From positions 1 to 41,871 of the forward strand of contig NZ_JASBRQ010000052.1 of assembly GCF_030149425.1 (NCBI RefSeq): a stretch of 41,871 nt of DNA. Reading direction: 5' to 3'. This stretch comes from Maricaulis sp. Lineage in GTDB: Bacteria > Pseudomonadota > Alphaproteobacteria > Caulobacterales > Maricaulaceae. A program made the position numbers and the translations under genes. The notes below the pieces were generated by a model that worked only from the letters and a program-made list of their open reading frames with translations, was not told where the DNA came from and ran no database searches. Numbering within the stretch: the first letter of the stretch is position 1; every line of letters starts with the position of its first letter. This document shows positions 24,678 through 32,276 of the stretch, one piece after another.

Positions 24678-26357
24678 CTATTCCGCCGGTGCCGCGGGCA
24701 GGTCGACGGTGAAGCGTGCACCGCGGACACTGCCATCCTCATTGAGCCGGTTCACTGCGTAGATCTGGCCGCCATGGGCCTTGACGATCTGGCGCGAGAT
24801 TGCAAGGCCGAGCCCGGAATGGGCCCCGAAAGCCGCCCCCTTGGGACGTTCGGTGTAGAAGCGCTCGAAAATTGTCTCGAGATTTTCTTCCGGAATGCCC
24901 GGCCCCTGATCATCGACCGTGACAACCAGAGAGCTGCCGCCATCGCGATGTCCGCGGCGGGCGGAGATGGTGATGGTGCTGCCGGCCGGCGAGAAGGTCA
25001 GGGCATTGTCGACCAGGTTGCGGAAGACCTGCCCCAGCGGCACTTCGCGCCCCAGCACACGGCCATTGCGGACCTTGTTGACGAAGTCGAGGCGAACCTC
25101 CGACTGGGCTTCATTATAGGTCTCGCTCAGCTCGCCGAGGAGACCGGTGAGATCGAACGGCCCGATATCCTCACGCGCCAGTTCCGCATCAACCCGCGAG
25201 GCGCGGGAGATATCAGTGATCAACCGGTCCAGCCGCCCGACATCGGCCGCGATCACCTTGAGCAGCCGGTCACGGCGGACCTCATCCTTGGCCAGGGGCA
25301 GAACTTCCGCCGCCGAGCGAATGGAGGTGAGCGGGTTTTTCAGTTCATGGGCGACATCGGCGGCGAAGCGTTCAATCGCATCGAGCCGGTCGTAAAGCGC
25401 CTCGGTCATCTCCGAAAGCGAGACGCCGAGCTCGCCGATCTCGTCGCGCCGGGCGCGCAGATCAGGCATTTTCACCCGCCGCCCGCCGGCCCGCCGCGCT
25501 TCCTGCGCAACCCGCGCCAGGCGCCGGATCGGCCGCGCGATGAACACCGTCAAGGACAGCGAGGACACGCCGGTGACCAGGGCGGCAATGAGGATAAAGG
25601 GCACCAGGGCCCGTCGCTCGGCCTGGATCAGGGTATCAAGATCATAGCTTTCAATGGTCACGACCCCGATCACCGCACGCACCGGCTGGATCGGAATGGA
25701 AACAGACACCACGCGGCTGCCCGCCTCGTCATAACGCACACCGGCAACGCGCTCGCCCTGGATGACCTGCTGCACTTCCTCGGTCAGGTCCCGGTTCAGC
25801 GCGGCGCGTTCCTCGGCGGTCGACAGGACGCTGGAGAAGCCGTCCAGAATCCGGGTCGGCAGGGTCCGGGCCGCTTGGGCGAGACCGGCCCGCTCCTCGC
25901 CCGGGGGCGGCAGGTCGACGGTTTCAAACACATCCGCCAGCAAATGGCTGTCGGCAACGATATCGCCACCCTTGTCGAACAAAAGAACGCGGGATTCTTC
26001 CGGCACATAGAGCTGGCGCAGTAGCGCGCGCGCATCGGCATTATTCATCGCCGGGGTTGGCGAGGTGACCGATGCCCCTTCAGCCAGGACATTGGCGATC
26101 AACTCGCCCTGCACACGCAGGCTTTCAATCTTGGCATTGACCAGGCCGCGCCGCGTTTCCGTCAGCGCCATCATGCCGACGACGAGCACGCCCAGGGCGA
26201 TAAAATTGGCGAACAGGATCAGCTGCGCCAGACGTGAGGAGGCGCTCGGCCGGATGCCCCGGACCAGAGCGACCAGCCGCCGCCACAAACGCACTACGGG
26301 CGCAAACGCGCCCGCAGGGGCCGGATCAGTCCTCTTTGTATCGGTATCCAACGCCAT
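24678..26357 (-). CDS. chvG: Envelope-sensing histidine kinase ChvG
   Basis: The 559-residue sensor kinase has two membrane segments (about 44-64 and 251-273) around a periplasmic sensor of about 185 residues. A HAMP domain follows, then the H-box [19 protein letters not shown] (His337) and a HATPase domain with N-box [20 protein letters not shown] and [10 protein letters not shown]. Together with ChvI it controls envelope and acid or osmotic stress genes in alphaproteobacteria. The ATG at 26357 overlaps the chvI end by 32 nt. The frame is open further upstream, but inside chvI. It is followed by EIIA with no hprK. Confidence 0.93.
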   Translation of the reverse strand: MALDTDTKRTDPAPAGAFAPVVRLWRRLVALVRGIRPSASSRLAQLILFANFIALGVLVVGMMALTETRRGLVNAKIESLRVQGELIANVLAEGASVTSPTPAMNNADARALLRQLYVPEESRVLLFDKGGDIVADSHLLADVFETVDLPPPGEERAGLAQAARTLPTRILDGFSSVLSTAEERAALNRDLTEEVQQVIQGERVAGVRYDEAGSRVVSVSIPIQPVRAVIGVVTIESYDLDTLIQAERRALVPFILIAALVTGVSSLSLTVFIARPIRRLARVAQEARRAGGRRVKMPDLRARRDEIGELGVSLSEMTEALYDRLDAIERFAADVAHELKNPLTSIRSAAEVLPLAKDEVRRDRLLKVIAADVGRLDRLITDISRASRVDAELAREDIGPFDLTGLLGELSETYNEAQSEVRLDFVNKVRNGRVLGREVPLGQVFRNLVDNALTFSPAGSTITISARRGHRDGGSSLVVTVDDQGPGIPEENLETIFERFYTERPKGAAFGAHSGLGLAISRQIVKAHGGQIYAVNRLNEDGSVRGARFTVDLPAAPAE

Positions 26358-27036
26358 AGAGCGTCTCGATCGAGTCGAAAGTCTTGTCGACTTCGCGGAA
26401 TTTCTTGCGGATGCGCTTGATATGGCTGTCGATGGTGCGGTCGTCGACATAGACCTGATCATCATAGGCCGCGTCCATCAGGTTATCGCGGCTTTTGACA
26501 TAGCCCGGGCGCGTCGCCAGAGCCTGAAGGATCAGGAATTCGGTGACGGTGAGCCGGACCGGTTCGCCATTCCAGGAACAGGCATGGCGATTGGGATCCA
26601 GCAGCAGCTTGCCGCGCTCGAGCGGCTTGCTGTCACCGGGCTCAAGCCCGGCCGGCGCGGCGATATCGCCCTGCGCACCGGCACGGCGCAAAACCGCCTT
26701 GACCCGCTCACCCAGGAGACGCTGGGAGAAGGGCTTGGCGATATAATCGTCAGCCCCGAGATTGAGCCCCAGCGCTTCGTCGAACTCATCATCCTTGGAG
26801 GTCAGGAAAATGACCGGCAGGTTGGAGGACTGGCGCAGGCGGCGCAGCAATTCCAACCCGTCCATGCGCGGCATTTTGATGTCGAAAATACCCAGATCCG
26901 GCGGGTCTTCCGTCAATGCCGTCAGGGCCGAAGCGCCATCATTATAGGTCCGCACATTATAGCCCTCACCCTCGAGGAAAATGGAGACCGATGTGATGAT
27001 GTTCTCGTCGTCGTCGACAAGCGCGATGGTAGCCAT
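26326..27036 (-). CDS. chvI: Response regulator ChvI
   Basis: This 236-residue OmpR-type regulator has the receiver acidic pair ALVDDDE, phospho-acceptor Asp52 in [19 protein letters not shown] and the conserved lysine in YIAKPFS. The DNA-binding winged helix covers about residues 140-236, with [17 protein letters not shown] and [16 protein letters not shown]. It is the partner of ChvG, encoded just ahead of it and overlapping its start. It is divergent from the 562-residue helical protein across a 208-bp promoter region. Confidence 0.94.
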   Translation of the reverse strand: MATIALVDDDENIITSVSIFLEGEGYNVRTYNDGASALTALTEDPPDLGIFDIKMPRMDGLELLRRLRQSSNLPVIFLTSKDDEFDEALGLNLGADDYIAKPFSQRLLGERVKAVLRRAGAQGDIAAPAGLEPGDSKPLERGKLLLDPNRHACSWNGEPVRLTVTEFLILQALATRPGYVKSRDNLMDAAYDDQVYVDDRTIDSHIKRIRKKFREVDKTFDSIETLYGVGYRYKED

Positions 27037-27244
27037 GCCTTCTCCGAAATCTGTCCCGAATTAAGTTGCTCCAAATCACCCGATCGGAAAAACCCAGAGC
27101 CGACGCGGGCTTGCTGCCCGGTTCGCGTTTCACCATAGACATCTCTGCCCGCACACGCCAAGCGCTTCGCAACAGCTTGGCCATGGTTAGTAAGGTTTTA
27201 AACGAATTCGGCAAGAATGAGGTGGCGCGAGAGGATCAGCTGCC
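27037..27244. promoter_or_regulatory. Shared upstream region of chvI and the helical protein gene
   Basis: The 208-bp region must hold promoters for both divergent genes. A near-CtrA motif TTAG-N7-TTAA lies at 27187-27201, about 43 bp before the plus-strand ATG. I see no palindrome clear enough to call a ChvI site. Confidence 0.35.
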
Positions 27245-28933
27245 ATGGCCGAAGACGTTCATTACGAAGTCTTTCTCAAGAAGAACGAGAAATCCGGCTG
27301 GGCCCTGCACGGGGCCTGCAAGGAGCGTGATGAATCGATCAAGGTCGCGCACACTTTGCTGTCCCAGTACAAGTCCGGCTCGGTCCGCGTCACCAAGGAA
27401 CGCTTCAATAATGGCGAGCGCACCTTCCGGTCAGTCCCGATTTTCGAAGGCGGGGCCGAAGCCTTTGGTCAGATCAAGGACAAGACCGGCGATGCCGGCC
27501 TGCCCTGTTTCGCCCCCGATGATCTGTCGAAAGGCCATGCCCGCGACACCATCCGCCGCTCACTGACAGGCTGGTTCGAGCGTCAGCAAGCGCTTCCCAT
27601 GGAGCTTTTGCATAGCGCCGACCTGGTGGAAAAGCTCGAAGCCTCCGGTACCGAGCTGCAGCACGCCGTGCAGAAAGTCGCCGTCGCCAGCGCCCAGGAC
27701 AACGCCGCCAATGTCCAGACCGTGGTCAAACAGCTCAATGACCTGGTGCAGATGAGTCTGAACCGGATCTACAAGGATGCGCGCGAGGACCGGCTGCAGA
27801 CCTATCCCAAGGGCAAGGATTTCGCCGAAGTGGCCGGCGCCATCCACCAGAATGATGCGCGCGGATATGCCTTGCGCGCCGCCATGACCGACCGGCTCAA
27901 AACAGCCAAGAAATACGGTGACAAGCTCGACCTCCTGCTGGAAATGGCTGACACCCTGCCGACCGATGAGGCGGCACGGGAATTTGCCCATGACGAAGTC
28001 GACGCCTTCCTGACCGACCTGATCGGCTTTGACGCCGGCCGCGATGCGCTGCTGGGCAAATGCAATGACCTCGGCGAGACGGTGATCCGGCTGACCTGCC
28101 TTTATGATGGCGATCATGGTGCGGAAGCGCTCGGCATGGCCCCGCGCGCCGCCAAGCGGATGGCGCAGAAGATCGGCGATGGCGATCTCGGCGAATGCCG
28201 CACCGCCATTGCCCAGGTTTTGCTGAAAGAGCTGGAAAAACCCAAGCGTCTGCGGCCGTCCTCGATCCGCGAAGAAATCCGCCTGGCCCGCGATCTGGCA
28301 CAAAAACTGGTCATGTCGGCTGATGCAGCCCTGCCGGTCGACCGCCTGATCAAGGCGTTCACCTCGCGCTCCTCCCGCCTGCTACAGCCCGAGGCGATCG
28401 ATGAATTGCTGCGCTATGCGCGCGACCCGAACGAGGAGATCGATCTCCTTCTGGGGCTGGAGGAGAATCTCGTCGGCGAAGGCAATAAGTCCAAGCTGGC
28501 GGGCTATGTCCGCTCAACGCTGGGCGCCAACAAGACGGAAACCCATTTCGTGCGCGGTCCGGGCAAGCCGCTCGAGGCCCTGTCCCAGCTCACCGCACAC
28601 CAGGCCCGCGTTCTGCGCGGCACCTATCCCGAACGTGACAAGACTGAACTGGCCGCGGCGCTGGATCAGCTGGGGCTGAAAATCCTTGATACCACCAATA
28701 TTCTCTGTGCCGTCGAGAAAGGCCCCCGACCAGCCCTCGACCGGGCCCAGGCGCTATTGAAACTGGCCCAGGCCGGTGCCCTGCCCAAGGGTGAATGCCT
28801 GCGCGATGCCCAGGCCCGCGCCGTCAGGCTGATCAAGTCGGAAATGGGTCTGAAAGAGGCCCAGAGCCCGGATGGCCGCCCGAAAGTGCAGCAAATCCAG
28901 CAGCTCATGGCCCAGATCAATACCGCAGCCTGA
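27245..28933 (+). CDS. Large helical cytoplasmic protein of unknown function
   Basis: The 562-residue protein has no signal peptide or membrane segment. It opens with a short beta-rich part, HYEVFLKKNEKSGWALHGACKERDESIKVAHTLL (about 7-40), which looks like a small domain of its own. From about residue 120 it is nearly all alpha-helical with charged, Ala/Leu-rich repeats and no motif I know. I think it is conserved in related bacteria, given its clean codon use and length, but I cannot name a family. The start follows a GAGAGGA site about 10 nt ahead. It is divergent from chvI, which may mean shared regulation. Confidence 0.75.
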   Translation: MAEDVHYEVFLKKNEKSGWALHGACKERDESIKVAHTLLSQYKSGSVRVTKERFNNGERTFRSVPIFEGGAEAFGQIKDKTGDAGLPCFAPDDLSKGHARDTIRRSLTGWFERQQALPMELLHSADLVEKLEASGTELQHAVQKVAVASAQDNAANVQTVVKQLNDLVQMSLNRIYKDAREDRLQTYPKGKDFAEVAGAIHQNDARGYALRAAMTDRLKTAKKYGDKLDLLLEMADTLPTDEAAREFAHDEVDAFLTDLIGFDAGRDALLGKCNDLGETVIRLTCLYDGDHGAEALGMAPRAAKRMAQKIGDGDLGECRTAIAQVLLKELEKPKRLRPSSIREEIRLARDLAQKLVMSADAALPVDRLIKAFTSRSSRLLQPEAIDELLRYARDPNEEIDLLLGLEENLVGEGNKSKLAGYVRSTLGANKTETHFVRGPGKPLEALSQLTAHQARVLRGTYPERDKTELAAALDQLGLKILDTTNILCAVEKGPRPALDRAQALLKLAQAGALPKGECLRDAQARAVRLIKSEMGLKEAQSPDGRPKVQQIQQLMAQINTAA

Positions 28934-29005
28934 CCAAAGCGTCACTTGCCCGTCTTTCTGGTCGCGGGCAATCTCTCCCGCCTCAAACAGGGGGAGATTT
29001 CATCC

Positions 29006-29503
29006 ATGCTTCGTTTTCTGACCGGCCTTGCGGCCCTGACACTCCTGGCCGCACCGGCTGCAATGGCCGATGATGAGGCCGATATCATTGCCGCCATGGA
29101 TGAGGTCTATGCCGTCATCTCCGGCCCGGTCGGTGAAGCACGTGATTTCGACCATATGCGCACCCTGTTCCTGCCCAACGCCTCGATGGGCGCGGTTGGC
29201 CCGGGCCCGGACGGCAATGGCCGCGGCCGTGTCATCACGCTGGAAGACTATATCGAGCGCAATGGTTCCTGGCTCTCGGACAATGGTTTCACCGAGACCG
29301 CAACCCGCAACCAGGTCGAGGTCTTCGGCGAGATCGCCTATCTGCGCTCGGCCTATGAGGGCTATAACGGCGCCACCGGTGAGCTGATCCTGACCGGGGT
29401 GAATTTCGTGACCTTCTTCAAGATTGAAGGCGAGTGGAAAGTCGCCTCCCTGCTCTGGCGCCAGCAGTCGGATGACTGGCCGGTCGAAGCCGCATTCGAC
29501 TAG
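29006..29503 (+). CDS. Secreted NTF2-like (SnoaL-type) protein
   Basis: The 165-residue product has a clear signal peptide, MLRFLTGLAALTLLAAPAAMA, with cleavage before DDEAD. The mature part fits the cone-shaped NTF2-like fold: helices at the start (ADIIAAMDEVYAVISG), FDHMRTLFLPNAS, then strands ending in VNFVTFFKIEGEWKVASLLWR. That ending is very typical of SnoaL-like proteins. Such proteins bind small ligands or act as simple enzymes, and the substrate is unknown. I chose ATG 29006 over the earlier in-frame start because it gives the signal peptide and has GGGGAGA ahead. Confidence 0.8.
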   Translation: MLRFLTGLAALTLLAAPAAMADDEADIIAAMDEVYAVISGPVGEARDFDHMRTLFLPNASMGAVGPGPDGNGRGRVITLEDYIERNGSWLSDNGFTETATRNQVEVFGEIAYLRSAYEGYNGATGELILTGVNFVTFFKIEGEWKVASLLWRQQSDDWPVEAAFD

Positions 29504-29518
29504 GCCATGGCATACCGG

Positions 29519-29579
29519 CTTGCCCAAATCCGGCAAGTCACGTCATCTATGGGTCATTCCGGCCCGCCTGATGCGGGCC
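29519..29579. repeat. Two small inverted repeats between the NTF2-like and GlmU-like genes
   Basis: Arms CTTGCC/GGCAAG (29519-29524, 29532-29537) and GGCCCGC/GCGGGCC (29561-29567, 29573-29579) can form two hairpins. Neither is followed by a T run. They may be REP-like or Rho-related, and the GTCATTCC sequence before the second recurs at 32218-32225 without the palindrome. Confidence 0.4.
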
Positions 29580-29604
29580 CCAGCAGGACCGGCGGACGGC
29601 GGGC

Positions 29605-30651
29605 ATGACCACAACACGCGTTCTCCTCGATGACGATCTGTCGATCGCAACGCGCTTCATCAGTCCGACGCTGAGCGTGTTCAACGCCCGCGACGGCGTT
29701 TTCACCCCGGTTGAGCGGCTCAAGGCGGAAGGCGTCACGCATTTCGCGTATGCCTGCCGGGATGAGCGCTATGGCGATCTAGTCCGCTCCGCAGCGGGTT
29801 TCGAGCACGAAGATGCCGGTGAGGCGGATCAGGGATTGTCGAGCACGGGTCTGGAAGCCGGGCGGATCATCGACACGCTCGACCAGCGCATCGGCTCCGA
29901 TGTCGAGCTGATGGGCCGCACTGGCCAGCTCGACGGTTTTGTCAGCGATGCGCCGGCGATCATCGGAGCGGACAGCGCCTTCAAGCGCCACCCCTCCGCC
30001 GTGATCGAGCCGGGCTGTATCATCAACACCGAAAACGGACCGGTCGTGATCGATGCCAATGCCCGTATTGCCCGCATGAGCTATATCGCCGGGCCTGCCT
30101 ATATCGGTCCGGATGCGCGCATCGACAGCGCCCATCTCTCCAGCACTGTGATCGGCCGTCATGGACGCCTGGGCGGCGAAGTGGAAGCTTCCATCTTCAA
30201 CGACTTCTCCAACAAGCATCATGAGGGCTTTGTCGGCCATTCACTGATTGGCCAATGGGTCAATCTCGGGGCCCTGACGACAACCTCGGACCTGAAGAAT
30301 AATTACGGCGAGGTGCGGCTCACTGCACCGGCGCACGGGGCCGCTCATGATGTGCCGGTCGCCTATGATACCGGTACGATCAAGTTCGGCTCGGTGATCT
30401 CCGAATTCGTCAAGACCGGCATCGGCACGCTGCTGTCGACCGGCTCGGTCATCGATCTCGGCGCCAATCTGTTCGAAGCGCCGGAGGGCAAATATGTACC
30501 GGCCTTCGTCTGGGGGTCCGCGCGGGCGCCGCGTTACCGGCTGGACCGCTTCCTCGGCGATGCTGAAACCATTGCCGCGCGGCGCAAGCAGACGCTGAGC
30601 GCGGCCCGGTTGGCCGTGCTTCGCCATCTCTACACCCAGGCTACAGCCTGA
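29605..30651 (+). CDS. GlmU-like left-handed beta-helix acyltransferase
   Basis: The 348-residue protein resembles the alternative GlmU family best known from Bacteroidetes. The second half (about 115-290) is a left-handed beta-helix with hexapeptide turns and the family block NDFSNKHHEGFVGHS followed by WVNLGALTTTSDLKNNYGE. That part would acetylate a sugar amine with acetyl-CoA. The N-terminal third is short and lacks the GxGTRM nucleotide-binding motif of sugar pyrophosphorylases, so uridylyl transfer is doubtful. It overlaps the HAD phosphatase start by one base (tgATG), so the two probably act on related sugar phosphates. The start has only a weak ribosome site. Confidence 0.8.
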   Translation: MTTTRVLLDDDLSIATRFISPTLSVFNARDGVFTPVERLKAEGVTHFAYACRDERYGDLVRSAAGFEHEDAGEADQGLSSTGLEAGRIIDTLDQRIGSDVELMGRTGQLDGFVSDAPAIIGADSAFKRHPSAVIEPGCIINTENGPVVIDANARIARMSYIAGPAYIGPDARIDSAHLSSTVIGRHGRLGGEVEASIFNDFSNKHHEGFVGHSLIGQWVNLGALTTTSDLKNNYGEVRLTAPAHGAAHDVPVAYDTGTIKFGSVISEFVKTGIGTLLSTGSVIDLGANLFEAPEGKYVPAFVWGSARAPRYRLDRFLGDAETIAARRKQTLSAARLAVLRHLYTQATA

Positions 30652-31307
30652 TGACCTCCCAACGCCTGCCCTTCAAGGCCATCCTGTTCGACATGGATGG
30701 TGTGCTGGTGGACAGCAATCCGGCCATCGAAGCGAGCTGGCAGCTCTGGGCGGGCAAGCATGGCCTCGATTTCGCCGAGGTGAAGGCGCGCATTCATGGC
30801 CGCAAGGCGGTCGAGGTCGTGCGCCACTTCCTGCCCGGGGCGGATATCGAGGCGGTCTGGGCCGAGCTGATCGAACAGGAAATGGCCAGCGCCCATCTGA
30901 CCATCCCGATCCCCGGCATCGCCACAATCCTGTCGGCATTGCAGCGGGAAGAATGGGCCGTGGTGACCTCGGCTCCACTGGAATTGGCGCAGGCCCGCAT
31001 GACAGCCGCCGGCCATCCGCAACCCGTCGCCTGGGTCACCGCCCGCGATGTCGAGCGCGGCAAGCCGGCACCGGACGGATTTCTCATGGGGGCGGAAAAG
31101 CTGGGCGTGGCCCCGGCCGATTGCCTGGTCATCGAGGACGCCGGCCCCGGCATCGCGGCAGCCCGGGCAGCGGGCATGCGGGCGATCTATATCCATGCAC
31201 AGAGCGAGACGCCGGCCGGCACCACGGCGCACATCACCGGGCATGACCAGCTGAGCATTGAGCGCGATGCGTCCGGTGCCGCCACGCTCCGCGTCGCGAT
31301 CAGGTGA
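30651..31307 (+). CDS. HAD-superfamily sugar phosphatase
   Basis: The 218-residue haloacid dehalogenase subfamily I phosphatase has motif I LFDMDGVLVDS (Asp14, Asp16). Motif II is in VVTSAP, motif III is the lysine of RGKPAPDGF, and motif IV is VIEDAGPGIAAARAAG. A cap helix region (about 20-85) fits the beta-phosphoglucomutase or hexose-phosphatase type. Coupling to the GlmU-like gene suggests a sugar phosphate as substrate, which is an inference. The 3' end overlaps the convergent nucleotidyltransferase gene by 8 bp. Confidence 0.9.
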   Translation: MTSQRLPFKAILFDMDGVLVDSNPAIEASWQLWAGKHGLDFAEVKARIHGRKAVEVVRHFLPGADIEAVWAELIEQEMASAHLTIPIPGIATILSALQREEWAVVTSAPLELAQARMTAAGHPQPVAWVTARDVERGKPAPDGFLMGAEKLGVAPADCLVIEDAGPGIAAARAAGMRAIYIHAQSETPAGTTAHITGHDQLSIERDASGAATLRVAIR

Positions 31308-32214
31308 ATTCCAGGCGTTCCTGGGAGAAGAAGAAGAGCGACTGGATCGACTTGTCCTCAATACCGCTTTCGGAGTTGAGCAGGCGCTTCATGGAATCCT
31401 TGCGGCTATCGAGCGCGGCATCGAAGTCGGCATTGATCTTGGCTTCGGTTCCGCTCTTGGTCAGCGCACTTTTGAGCGCGGAATAAAACTCGAAATCGCC
31501 GGCCAGGAAGAGGCTCTCATAGAGGATTTTCGAGGCGATTTTCTGATGGATATCGCCATAGCCCAGCTGGGTGCGCATTTTCTCTTCCGTCTTGACGACG
31601 AAATCGACTTCCTCGCGGAAATTGGTCGACCGCAGGATGTAATGCTTCACCTCGAGCATTTCCTCGTCGATCTCGGCGATGCGCGCCGGATCAAACCCGT
31701 CGCGGAAAACCACGACGATATCGACATCAGAGCCCTGCACCATCTTGCCCAGCTCGGCGTTTTCGCGCGGCTCGTTATGGGCGAGGTAATAGGCGATATC
31801 GCCGGCGACGAAACAGACGCCATTGGCCAGTACATCGCGGCGGGCTGACTGGCTCAGCGCCATCAGCGTCTGACGGGCGACTTTCAGCTTGTAGACCGAA
31901 ATCTCGCGATGCTGGTTGGAGAGCTGGATCTGGCGCTCGATCACCTGCTCGCGCTGGTGCGGCAGGGAGATCAGGGTGAAGGTCAGGAAATCGCGCAGGA
32001 TGGACGGGCTCAGGCGGATATAATCCTCCCGCGTCACATCAAAGCGCAGATAATAGCGGGCGAAGTGCGAGATCTGCAGGAAGCCCGAGCCGAAACAGGC
32101 CCGCCAGACATCCAGATAGGCCGCCCCGTCGAGGGCTGCCATGAGTTCACGGCCTAGCAACGGCCCGCGTGCATTGACCGCGTCGATGATGCGCGATTCC
32201 AGATCGATCTTCAC
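31300..32214 (-). CDS. Polymerase-beta-fold nucleotidyltransferase of unknown target
   Basis: The 304-residue protein carries the nucleotidyltransferase signature GSDVDIVVVF at 161-170 (Asp163, Asp165). The third carboxylate is Asp204 in REEVDFVVKT, so all three metal ligands are present. The N-terminal 60 residues (IIDAVNARGPLLGRELMAAL and on) look like a winged-helix or helical recognition domain, and residues about 85-130 are helical. The C-terminal quarter is charged and helical. The start is GTG (32214-32212). I see no antitoxin-like partner. It could modify RNA, protein or a small molecule, and the sequence does not say which. Confidence 0.75.
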   Translation of the reverse strand: MKIDLESRIIDAVNARGPLLGRELMAALDGAAYLDVWRACFGSGFLQISHFARYYLRFDVTREDYIRLSPSILRDFLTFTLISLPHQREQVIERQIQLSNQHREISVYKLKVARQTLMALSQSARRDVLANGVCFVAGDIAYYLAHNEPRENAELGKMVQGSDVDIVVVFRDGFDPARIAEIDEEMLEVKHYILRSTNFREEVDFVVKTEEKMRTQLGYGDIHQKIASKILYESLFLAGDFEFYSALKSALTKSGTEAKINADFDAALDSRKDSMKRLLNSESGIEDKSIQSLFFFSQERLEFT

Positions 32215-32240
32215 CGTGTCATTCCCCGCTCAAAAGCAAC

Positions 32241-32264
32241 GGGGCGGACCTTGCGGTCCGCCCC
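32241..32264 (-). terminator. Hairpin terminator after the S9 peptidase gene
   Basis: A perfect 10-bp stem (32241-32250 with 32255-32264) has a TTGC loop. On the minus strand it is followed by GTTGCTTTT, an imperfect U tract. It lies just after the peptidase stop and before the nucleotidyltransferase gene. Confidence 0.75.
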
Positions 32265-32276
32265 GGCGCTTGATGA

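Noticed and set aside
26065..27138. 357-codon open frame antisense to chvI and chvG
   Set aside because: It spans two real genes and their junction, with no recognisable domain.
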